Source: a virus
Strand: one strand, 5' to 3'
Length of the DNA stretch: 27,447 bases
Virus record (IMG/VR): IMGVR_UViG_3300025769_000662
Coordinates: 1-27,447 of that record
Position 1 is the stretch's first letter; each line of letters begins with the position of its first letter. Under the pieces are notes generated by a model, which was not told the DNA's origin, made no database searches, and saw only the letters and a program-made list of their open reading frames with translations. Below are positions 1-6,067 of this stretch, piece after piece. The translations under genes and the position numbers were made by a program.

Positions 1-204
1 CCTGAGATGGCACGTATGGTACTACCTCAGAGCATGTTTACTGAGTGGTACTGGACAGGCAGCCTTATGGCCTTCATCAGGGTGTGTTCTCTTAGGATTA
101 AGGAAGATGCACAAGAGGAAACCAAAGACATTGCATCTATGATAGATGTAGAGTGTTCACATCTTTTCCCTGTATCTTGGGAACAACTAATGAAACTCTC
201 GTAG
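1..204 (+). CDS. thyX: Flavin-dependent thymidylate synthase ThyX, C-terminal part (5' end outside window)
   Basis: The reading frame is open from base 1 and ends at TAG 202-204. The visible 67 or so residues contain PEMARMVLPQS, then TEWYWTGSL and LRIKEDAQEETKDIA, and end near FPVSW. This is the characteristic C-terminal part of ThyX, where the Arg of 'AR.VLP' and the 'TE.YWTGSL' helix contribute to the dUMP/FAD site. ThyX makes dTMP from dUMP with methylenetetrahydrofolate and FAD, and phages use it to supply thymidylate during replication. The signature motif RHRxxSxNxxS would lie upstream of the window. The last ten bases overlap the tRNA that follows. Recognition is by motif, without an alignment. 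Confidence 0.88.
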   Translation, partial: PEMARMVLPQSMFTEWYWTGSLMAFIRVCSLRIKEDAQEETKDIASMIDVECSHLFPVSWEQLMKLS

Positions 205-270
205 CTCAATGGATAGAGCAACAGACTTCTAATCTGTAGGTTGCAGGTTCGAGTCCTGCCGAGAGTGCCA
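195..270 (+). tRNA. tRNA-Arg (anticodon TCT)
   Basis: A full cloverleaf can be drawn. The acceptor stem ACTCTCG (195-201) pairs with CGAGAGT (260-266). The D arm is GCTC...GAGC. The anticodon stem ACAGA (221-225) pairs with TCTGT (233-237) around loop CTTCTAA, with anticodon TCT at 228-230. The T arm is GCAGG-TTCGAGT-CCTGC. A discriminator G and an encoded CCA (268-270) complete 76 nt. It reads AGA, which is the common Arg codon in the genes of this window, so it likely supports phage translation. Its first ten bases lie inside the end of thyX. Confidence 0.95.
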
Positions 271-275
271 AATAA

Positions 276-300
276 ACAGTTGACTTATAAAAGTAACTGT
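276..300. promoter_or_regulatory. Inverted repeat overlapping the -35 region (operator or processing hairpin)
   Basis: ACAGTT (276-281) and AACTGT (295-300) are inverted copies, as are ACTT (283-286) and AAGT (291-294), with one unpaired G at 282 and loop ATAA. The repeat covers the -35 hexamer and most of the spacer of the promoter. It could be an operator for a dimeric repressor, or a hairpin at the 3' end of the thyX-tRNA transcript. There is no U-tract directly after it, so a classical terminator is less likely. Confidence 0.45.
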
Positions 301-308
301 GCTATAAT
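280..308 (+). promoter_or_regulatory. Sigma70-type promoter with extended -10
   Basis: TTGACT (280-285) and TATAAT (303-308) are separated by exactly 17 nt, and the -10 is preceded by TGC, the extended -10 form. Transcription would start near 314-316. It lies between the tRNA and the small heat-shock gene and is the only strong promoter I see in the window. It would use host RNA polymerase holoenzyme to transcribe the plus-strand operon to 6067. Confidence 0.8.
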
Positions 309-358
309 TCGTGTACTCAAATAAAGAATGCTTTAAGGTTCTTTATAATCTTGCTCAT

Positions 359-364
359 AAGGAG
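359..364 (+). promoter_or_regulatory. Shine-Dalgarno of the Hsp20 gene
   Basis: AAGGAG sits 7 nt before ATG 372. It favours that ATG over the in-frame TTG at 351. Confidence 0.8.
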
Positions 365-371
365 AAAAAAT

Positions 372-812
372 ATGATTACAACTACACCTAATCTACCTTC
401 CCATGTATGGAATGATTTCTTTGAATACTCTGTAGGATATGATCAACTTCTTCGTAAAATAATGACTAGTCATAAATACAGAAGTCAGAACAATTCATAC
501 CCTCCTTTTAATGTTTCAAAAAAAGACAGTACAAGTTATGAAATTTCTATAGCTCTTGCTGGATTTACTTCAAAAGACATTGAGGTAACTCAAAAAGATA
601 CTATCTTAACAATTAGAGGCGAGGCAAAAGAAGAAGATACTACAGAATACTTGGTAAAAAATATAGCTTCTCGCGTATTTACAAAAACTTTTGCATTAAA
701 TGAACATGCTAGAGTAGATAACGTATCATTAAATAATGGTATCTTATCTATCATTATTAAGATAGAAGTTCCAGAAGAACAACAACCTAAAACATTTAAG
801 ATTGAGGAGTAA
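372..812 (+). CDS. Small heat-shock protein (Hsp20/IbpA-like chaperone)
   Basis: This 146-aa protein has an alpha-crystallin domain at about residues 38-130. It begins with YPPFNVSKKD and continues with YEISIALAGFTSKDIEV, LTIRGEAKEED, YLVKNIASRVFTKTFAL and NGILSIIIK. The tail PEEQQPKTFKIEE resembles the IbpA-type end with its I-x-I/V anchor. Such proteins are ATP-independent holdases in the cytoplasm that keep unfolding proteins soluble, and they are known from marine phages. ATG 372 is chosen because AAGGAG lies 7 nt upstream. It is the first gene after the promoter, with 2 nt to the next gene, so it should be the most strongly transcribed member of the operon. Confidence 0.88.
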   Translation: MITTTPNLPSHVWNDFFEYSVGYDQLLRKIMTSHKYRSQNNSYPPFNVSKKDSTSYEISIALAGFTSKDIEVTQKDTILTIRGEAKEEDTTEYLVKNIASRVFTKTFALNEHARVDNVSLNNGILSIIIKIEVPEEQQPKTFKIEE

Positions 813-814
813 GT

Positions 815-1594
815 ATGACACAGACATATAATATTTATGTAGGCTATGATCCTAAAGAAGAGATAGCATATGAAATTCTTAAATGGAATTTAGAACGTAT
901 TGCCAAGAACCCTGTAAATGTTTTTCCTTTGCGTAAAGATATTCTTGAAAAGATTGGAATGTATAGTCGAGAGTACACAGATATCAAAGGACAAAAGATT
1001 GATAAGATTGATGGCAAACCTTTCTCTTCTGATTTTTCTTTTAGTCGCTTTTTAGTTCCTGCCTTGAACATGTATCAAGGATGGGCCTTGTATATGGACT
1101 GTGACATGTATCCAAGGAGTGATATCTGTGAATTGTTTGAAGAATACAACGATCCTTTTCATCCTATTTATTGTGTTAAGCATGAGTACACACCTGAAAA
1201 TAATACGAAGATGGATAATCAGAAACAGGAACAGTATTATAGAAAGAATTGGTCAAGCCTCATGCTGTTCAATTGCTCGCATCCTCAAAATCAAATGCTT
1301 ACTCCATATGTAGTCAACACTCAGACAGGTCAGTACCTTCATAAGTTTGGATGGTTGCCTGATAAGCCAGCAGATATTGGTTCTATTAAGGAAGAATGGA
1401 ACTGGCTTGATGGTCACTCACCTGAAGAGATCGAGGCTAAGAATGTTCACTTCACTACTGGCGGTCCTTGGTTTTATAACTGGAAATGTAAACGAGAAAT
1501 GGATGGTAAGTATGCAGCAGAGTGGAACAACGATGCAATTTACCTCCAAACAATTGGTGTACTTAAAGATGAAGTACATAAATATTTTTTATAA
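815..1594 (+). CDS. GT-A fold glycosyltransferase
   Basis: This 259-aa protein starts with YNIYVGYDPKEEIAYEI, the usual opening strand of nucleotide-sugar glycosyltransferases related to family 8. It has a DxD motif at D95-C-D97 (YMDCDMYPRSDICELF), which in this fold binds the metal and the sugar nucleotide. A C-terminal stretch HFTTGGPWFYNW resembles the acceptor-side loop of related enzymes. The donor and acceptor sugars cannot be told. A strong GAGGAG ribosome site precedes ATG 815. Its place next to a second glycosyltransferase and two methyltransferase modules suggests a role in building or decorating a glycan on the host surface or the virion. Confidence 0.78.
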   Translation: MTQTYNIYVGYDPKEEIAYEILKWNLERIAKNPVNVFPLRKDILEKIGMYSREYTDIKGQKIDKIDGKPFSSDFSFSRFLVPALNMYQGWALYMDCDMYPRSDICELFEEYNDPFHPIYCVKHEYTPENNTKMDNQKQEQYYRKNWSSLMLFNCSHPQNQMLTPYVVNTQTGQYLHKFGWLPDKPADIGSIKEEWNWLDGHSPEEIEAKNVHFTTGGPWFYNWKCKREMDGKYAAEWNNDAIYLQTIGVLKDEVHKYFL

Positions 1595-1609
1595 GGAATA
1601 ATAACACAG

Positions 1610-4030
1610 ATGACTAATGTTAATTTTGTAACTTCTTTTAATGAAAATTTATTTGTAGATACTTCATATAAATTTTTAGAATCTGTCTTGTCTAAGTGGG
1701 AACCCAAGATTAAACTTAATTGTTATACCCATAACGTAGACTTAGAAAACTATGTAGTACCTGATGCAAAGAATATTACTTTCAATTCTTTACATGACGT
1801 AGAAACATATGATTCTTTTCATGAGACGTTTAAAAAACACAACGGTACTGAAGGTAAGACAGTAGACTACAACTGGAAGCTAGATGCTTTACGTTGGTCA
1901 CATAAAGTATTTGCCCTTACAGAATCTGCATTCAATCTAGTAGCTGCCTCTGATAATCCTGGGTGGTTGATCTGGATTGATGCAGATTCTTATACCTTGA
2001 ATAGACTTACAAAAAAAGATATCTTGGCTATTCTACCTGAAGGTGCTGATGTTGTATGCCTTGAACGTACTGATCAAGAGTATCATGAAGGTGCATTCAT
2101 GGCATTCAATCTTAATAGTAAGTCAACTCAAGACCTTCTAGGAGACTTACGAGGTGCTTATATTTCTGGAGAAGTATTTAACTACAGAGAATGGCATGAT
2201 TCTTTTATCTTTACTAGACTACTAACCATCTATAAAGCACATGGTTTAAAAGTATCTAACCTTGGTATTAATGCTAACACAGAAAAGCTCAGTGCCTTTG
2301 AACAGTCTCCTCTTGCCTCGATGTTCCTACATTTTAAAGGAGCAGATGCTACTTCTCTGAAGAACTTGAGAGATGAGAATGGAGAGAGGTTTGTATCCTT
2401 GTCAGAAGATACAACGCATGACATTCTTCCCAGTAGATATACCCTGTTGTCAGACATTATGAAGCATTATAAATCTGAAGGAACTATCATAGAGACAGGC
2501 ACCTGGAATGGTGGTCGTGCCATTCAAATGGCTATGACTATGTTTGAGAATACTGACAAGGTACACTACATTGGTTACGATTTGTTTGAAGAAGCTACTG
2601 CTCAAACAGATGAAGAAGAGTTTAATGTAAAAGCTCATAACAAAATGAGTGCTGTTGATAAAAGACTTACTGATTTTAGCAACATCATGTTGAAAAGAAA
2701 ATCAAAGTACTTTACCTTTGAACTTATCAAGGGTAACACCAGAGATACACTAAAGAAAAGCGATGCTGACTTTGTTCTTCTAGGAGGTGGTAATAGTTTT
2801 GAGACAGTAAACAATGAGTATGAAAAACTTAAACACAATAAAGTAATTGTTCTTGATAATTTTTATATGACAGATAGCTCTGAGAGAAACGTAGTTGAGA
2901 AGTATCAGGGTGTAAACAAAGTCTTTGAATCTATTAAAGAGAATAAAAAAGAAAATAAGGAGGAAGACGAAGAAGGTTGGACATCCTTTGACGATACAGA
3001 TACAGGAGTAAGAAAACTTATTCTTCCTTCATCTGATGATGTAAGAGGTGGAGGCATTGCACATATCTGTTTGATCTTGAATGATCCTGATCTGCCTGAA
3101 GTACCTAAGAAATTTAAACAAGTTCCTATTGTTGTTAATCCCAGAGACTGTGTATCAAAAGATTACATCAGAGATAACATTAAATCTAATCTTAAAATGA
3201 TTGATCATAATAGATTTATGCATCGTATTAGTCCTCATAACCAAACAGCTTTAATTGTATCAGGTGGTCCTTACCTAAACATCAAAGAACTTAAAGATAC
3301 TATTAAAGAAAATCCTGGATGTAAGGTTGTGTGTGTCAAGCACAGTTATAATAAACTTCTGGAGAATAATATTAAACCTTGGGCATGTGTCTTACTTGAT
3401 CCTCGTCCCATTACAGGCATCAGTACTCATGGCGTTACACGTAAAGATTTATTCAAGAAAGTTGATCCTTCTACTAAATTCTTTGTGGCATCCATGACTG
3501 ATCCCTCAGTGACAGAACATCTGATTAAAAAGAAAGCTGACATATATGGATGGCACGCCTTTACTGAATCTTTAAGAGAAGAAGATGAGCGTGGCGTACA
3601 GATTGTAAACAATCAAGTGCATCTGGTTGATGAGCTAGGTATTCCTCAAGGATCAACTTTAATTACAGGTGGTACATGTGCAGCAATGAGAGCTATTGGT
3701 ATCATGAACACAATGGGTTTCAGAGAGATGCATCTGTTTGGTTTTGACTGCTCTATGGAAGAGCCTACTGAAAAACAAATGGAAGAAACTACAGGGGCTG
3801 AAGATGAAGAGCCTAAAGCTAAGTATATGAAAGTCACTGTGAATGACAAAGACTTCTGGACTACAGGAGAACTCTTGGCAATGGCACAAGACTGTGAGCG
3901 TACATTCAGAGATGCTAACTCAGCAATTAATTTTACTTATCATGGTGAAGAAACAATGGTAGCAGAGCTATGGAAAATTATTGAATCAGAAAGACCTCTG
4001 CCTAATTTCAAGGAGGTGTTTGATGACTAA
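1610..4030 (+). CDS. Three-domain fusion: glycosyltransferase, SAM methyltransferase, MptE-like (DUF115) domain
   Basis: This 806-aa protein has three recognisable parts. Residues about 1-260 look like a GT-A glycosyltransferase with DxD at D124-A-D126 (WLIWIDADSYTLNRL). Residues about 265-470 look like a class I SAM methyltransferase of the TylF/macrocin type: ETGTWNGG near 293-300, then YIGYDLFEE, LIKGNTRDTL, and GGGNSFETVNNEYE near 390 in place of the usual DGxHxY region. Residues about 540-800 match the 6-hydroxymethylpterin pyrophosphokinase MptE-like/DUF115 family, with LIVSGGPYLN near 548, NIKPWACVLLDPRP, and GGTCAAMRAIGIMNTMGF then HLFGFDCS from about 687. DUF115 domains also occur in motility-associated Maf proteins linked to flagellin glycosylation. 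An acidic Lys/Glu linker near residues 445-460 separates domains two and three. The combination suggests one polypeptide for several steps of glycan modification. The substrate is unknown. Confidence 0.75.
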   Translation: MTNVNFVTSFNENLFVDTSYKFLESVLSKWEPKIKLNCYTHNVDLENYVVPDAKNITFNSLHDVETYDSFHETFKKHNGTEGKTVDYNWKLDALRWSHKVFALTESAFNLVAASDNPGWLIWIDADSYTLNRLTKKDILAILPEGADVVCLERTDQEYHEGAFMAFNLNSKSTQDLLGDLRGAYISGEVFNYREWHDSFIFTRLLTIYKAHGLKVSNLGINANTEKLSAFEQSPLASMFLHFKGADATSLKNLRDENGERFVSLSEDTTHDILPSRYTLLSDIMKHYKSEGTIIETGTWNGGRAIQMAMTMFENTDKVHYIGYDLFEEATAQTDEEEFNVKAHNKMSAVDKRLTDFSNIMLKRKSKYFTFELIKGNTRDTLKKSDADFVLLGGGNSFETVNNEYEKLKHNKVIVLDNFYMTDSSERNVVEKYQGVNKVFESIKENKKENKEEDEEGWTSFDDTDTGVRKLILPSSDDVRGGGIAHICLILNDPDLPEVPKKFKQVPIVVNPRDCVSKDYIRDNIKSNLKMIDHNRFMHRISPHNQTALIVSGGPYLNIKELKDTIKENPGCKVVCVKHSYNKLLENNIKPWACVLLDPRPITGISTHGVTRKDLFKKVDPSTKFFVASMTDPSVTEHLIKKKADIYGWHAFTESLREEDERGVQIVNNQVHLVDELGIPQGSTLITGGTCAAMRAIGIMNTMGFREMHLFGFDCSMEEPTEKQMEETTGAEDEEPKAKYMKVTVNDKDFWTTGELLAMAQDCERTFRDANSAINFTYHGEETMVAELWKIIESERPLPNFKEVFDD
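4010..4017 (+). promoter_or_regulatory. Shine-Dalgarno deciding the methyltransferase start
   Basis: AAGGAGGT lies inside the end of the upstream fusion gene, 5 nt before ATG 4023. It supports that start over the in-frame ATG at 3981. Confidence 0.8.
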
Positions 4031-4655
4031 ATTATCTAGAAAAAATCCATCAGAAAGATATGAAGAACTGGTTGAGAAGTATAAAGAAATACATGCACAA
4101 GGACCAGGATATTTTAATGGTAAAAGTTTGTTAAAGTATGTACCTCAAGTACATCAGAAACTTATTGCACATGAATGTAAAACACTACTAGACTATGGTG
4201 CAGGTAAAGGACTTCTCTATACAGATCAGTGTGCCACTGTACAACCCTTGTTGTCAGGTGGTAAGGTAATGACCAGACCTTTACAAGAACTATGGAATCT
4301 TACTAGCCATCGTTGTTATGATCCTGCTTATGAAGAACACTCTACGAAACCAAAGGGAAAGTTTGATGCTGTTATTTCTATTGATGTTCTTGAGCATGTA
4401 AATGAGGATGATCTTGAATGGGTATTGAATGAAATCTTTTCTTACTCAAAGAAGATGGTCTTTCTTAATATAGCTTGTTTCAAAGCTGCTAAACATTTTA
4501 AAGATGGTGAGAACGTACACATAAGTGTATTCAATCCTGAGTGGTGGTATGTCCTGGTATCTGATATCATGAAAAGTTATCCTGATATTACTACTTATTT
4601 ATTGTGTGAGAAGGTAGGACACCTATCAGACTATGTAATCAGAGGAGGAGAGTAA
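4023..4655 (+). CDS. Class I SAM-dependent methyltransferase
   Basis: This 210-aa protein carries the SAM-binding motif I as LLDYGAGKGLLY (D57-Y-G-A-G-K-G). It has the motif IV-like strand FDAVISIDVLEHVNEDD at about 114-130, where the 'DVLEH' form is typical of small-molecule and sugar methyltransferases such as the UbiE/BioC-like group. The N-terminal RYEELVEKYKEIH and YFNGKSLLKYVPQVH are seen in related phage proteins. The start overlaps the previous gene by 8 nt and has a near-perfect ribosome site, which points to translational coupling. It probably methylates a product of the neighbouring glycosyltransferases. A DNA methylase is unlikely, as no target-recognition or NPPY/PC motif is present. 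Confidence 0.78.
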   Translation: MTKLSRKNPSERYEELVEKYKEIHAQGPGYFNGKSLLKYVPQVHQKLIAHECKTLLDYGAGKGLLYTDQCATVQPLLSGGKVMTRPLQELWNLTSHRCYDPAYEEHSTKPKGKFDAVISIDVLEHVNEDDLEWVLNEIFSYSKKMVFLNIACFKAAKHFKDGENVHISVFNPEWWYVLVSDIMKSYPDITTYLLCEKVGHLSDYVIRGGE

Positions 4656-4656
4656 C

Positions 4657-5061
4657 ATGCTAGGAATTGCAGAAAGTGTTATTGGAGTAGCAGGTAAAGT
4701 CCTTGATAAATTTGTAGAGGATAAAGATTTAAAAACTAAACTTGATGCAGAGCTTCGATCACAGTTAATTAATCTAGATACCCTTCAAGCACAGACAAAT
4801 ATAGAACAAGCCAAACATGATTCTATTTTCGTGGCTGGGGCAAGACCAGCTATCATGTGGATATGTGCCTTTGCTTTGGCTTGGCAGTACATTTTAGCAC
4901 CTATGGGAGCATGGGCATTAGCTGTTTGGTATCCTGTTGTAACACTCCCAGAGCTAGGCACTGAAGAACTTACAGGTCTTGTCATGGCATTATTAGGATT
5001 GGGGGCAGCTAGGTCATACGAAAAAGCCAAGGGCGTGGCAAGGAACAGCATGAATAGATAG
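4657..5061 (+). CDS. Holin of the 3TM / GTA-holin type
   Basis: This 134-aa protein has an amphipathic N-terminal half (LGIAESVIGVAGKVLDKF, then a charged helical stretch). It continues with ARPAIMWICAFALAWQYIL, a second hydrophobic stretch near PMGAWALAVWYPVV, and LTGLVMALLGLGAARSYEK near the C terminus. The segment ARPxIMWxCAFALAWQY is a hallmark of the 3TM holin family first described from gene transfer agents. It would sit in the inner membrane and open it for the endolysin at lysis. AGGAGGAG lies just upstream. It is separated from the endolysin, which is on the other strand at 7514-7894. Confidence 0.85.
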   Translation: MLGIAESVIGVAGKVLDKFVEDKDLKTKLDAELRSQLINLDTLQAQTNIEQAKHDSIFVAGARPAIMWICAFALAWQYILAPMGAWALAVWYPVVTLPELGTEELTGLVMALLGLGAARSYEKAKGVARNSMNR

Positions 5062-5072
5062 GGGTCTTTATT

Positions 5073-5519
5073 ATGAAAGAAGGAAAAGTATGGGGAACAA
5101 CAGAGAACATTTATTCTAATAGTTCTTTTGAGTTCCATCGTATCGAGTTTAAAAAAGATAGTGAATGTAGTAAACATAAACACCAGTATAAATGGAATGG
5201 ATTCTATGTATCTCAAGGAACATTGTTGATAAGAGTATGGAAAAATTCTTATGATCTAGTGGATCAAACAATTCTTAAAGCAGGAGACTTCACCAAAGTT
5301 AAACCTGGAGAGTACCATCAATTCAAAGGTCTTGACGATGGAGTAGCCTTTGAGTTATACTGGGCTGAATTTAATCATGATGATATTGAAAGGGAATCAA
5401 TTGGAAAAGGACCAAGAGGATACATTGAAGAAGACAACTCCTCTACATACGAAGGATTGGTACATAAAGTGGGCAGCTTCACTGATCCTATTAGTTGGAA
5501 TGCTCCTGACAAGCAATAA
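5073..5519 (+). CDS. Cupin-fold protein
   Basis: This 148-aa protein has a single cupin barrel. Motif 1 is CSKHKHQYKWNGFYVSQG (metal ligands H35, H37 and possibly a downstream residue), and motif 2 is GDFTKVKPGEYHQF with H82. The fold and length match small phosphomannose-isomerase-like or WxcM-like cupins, which isomerise or epimerise sugars or sugar nucleotides. The exact activity cannot be told. Its place in the glycan cassette makes a sugar-modifying role likely. Its last 95 bases also encode the start of the next gene in another frame. Confidence 0.72.
   Translation: MKEGKVWGTTENIYSNSSFEFHRIEFKKDSECSKHKHQYKWNGFYVSQGTLLIRVWKNSYDLVDQTILKAGDFTKVKPGEYHQFKGLDDGVAFELYWAEFNHDDIERESIGKGPRGYIEEDNSSTYEGLVHKVGSFTDPISWNAPDKQ
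5414..5420 (+). promoter_or_regulatory. Shine-Dalgarno for a TTG start inside the cupin gene
   Basis: AAGAGGA ends 4 nt before TTG 5425. It is the best ribosome site for the nested membrane protein. The upstream in-frame ATG codons at 5377 and 5380 and the TTG at 5350 have none. Confidence 0.5.
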
Positions 5520-5670
5520 TGTTTTTCCTATAAATCTATTCTTTCATGTAGTAGGTTTATCAGGATGGTTGATTGTAGCCATGATGTGGAATGACAGAGC
5601 TTTAATTATTATTAACTCTGTGTCTATTGCTATCTTAACAAATGGATTGATACATTACTATGCCTCTTAA
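5425..5670 (+). CDS. Small membrane protein, start nested in cupin gene
   Basis: With TTG 5425 as start this is 81 aa, opening as (M)KKTTPLHTKDWYIKW. Two to three membrane helices follow: AASLILLVGMLL, then INLFFHVVGLSGWLIVAMMW, then ALIIINSVSIAILTNGLIHYY. The pattern W-AASxILLxGMxLTSNN-x-P-INLFFH resembles small membrane proteins I know from marine phages and cyanophages (DUF6552-like, by memory). The function is not known. The first 95 nt lie within the cupin gene, and the last 11 nt overlap the terminase gene. It could be a second holin or antiholin, given the holin two genes upstream, but that is inference. Confidence 0.65.
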   Translation: MKKTTPLHTKDWYIKWAASLILLVGMLLTSNNVFPINLFFHVVGLSGWLIVAMMWNDRALIIINSVSIAILTNGLIHYYAS

Positions 5671-6067
5671 TGCTAAACAAGAAAAGTTTGCACAAGCCTA
5701 TGTGTTACATAGGAATGCAACAGAAGCTGCCAAGGCAGCAGGATATTCTGATAGGTCTGCCAATAATCAAGGTTATCGACTCCTTCAAATGGATGAGGTT
5801 ACTGAGAGAATTGCAGACCTAGAGAATGAACTAGTCACTGACATTGATGTAGTAGATGAGCTTGAATCTCAATACACATTTGCTGCTACTAATGGACATA
5901 CTAACAGTGCTATCAAGGCTCTTGAGTTATTGTCTAGAGTCAGAGGTGCCAAGTCAGATAGAACTACGCATCTATCTACAGAGACAATAGAGAATGAGAT
6001 CGTAGGTTACATGGAAGCTTTGGGTAAAGATAAGATAGATGATCTAATCAAGAAGTGTAAGTTTTAA
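5660..6067 (+). CDS. Terminase small subunit (Terminase_2-like)
   Basis: This 135-aa protein opens with LNAKQEKFAQAYVLHRNATEAAKAAGYSD..SANNQGYRLLQMDEVTERI. That is the helix-turn-helix DNA-binding domain typical of small terminase subunits (KQxxFxxxYxxxxNATxAAxxAGYS). The C-terminal part (ALELLSRVRGAKSD, then an acidic helix) fits oligomerisation and large-subunit contact. It recognises the packaging site and helps load DNA into the ATPase terminase. No large subunit follows: the gene is the last of the plus operon and meets the minus-strand operon head-on, with a 20-bp overlap. Its start lies in the end of the small membrane protein gene and has no clear ribosome site, so coupled translation is likely. 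Confidence 0.82.
   Translation: MPLNAKQEKFAQAYVLHRNATEAAKAAGYSDRSANNQGYRLLQMDEVTERIADLENELVTDIDVVDELESQYTFAATNGHTNSAIKALELLSRVRGAKSDRTTHLSTETIENEIVGYMEALGKDKIDDLIKKCKF

Noticed and set aside
195-270. tRNA as phage integration (attB-type) site
   Set aside because: The tRNA is complete with CCA inside a run of phage genes, and no integrase or second copy of its 3' end is seen in the window.
844-1601. Small frames inside the glycosyltransferase gene on both strands
   Set aside because: They overlap a gene with clear DxD motif and ribosome site and have no features of their own.
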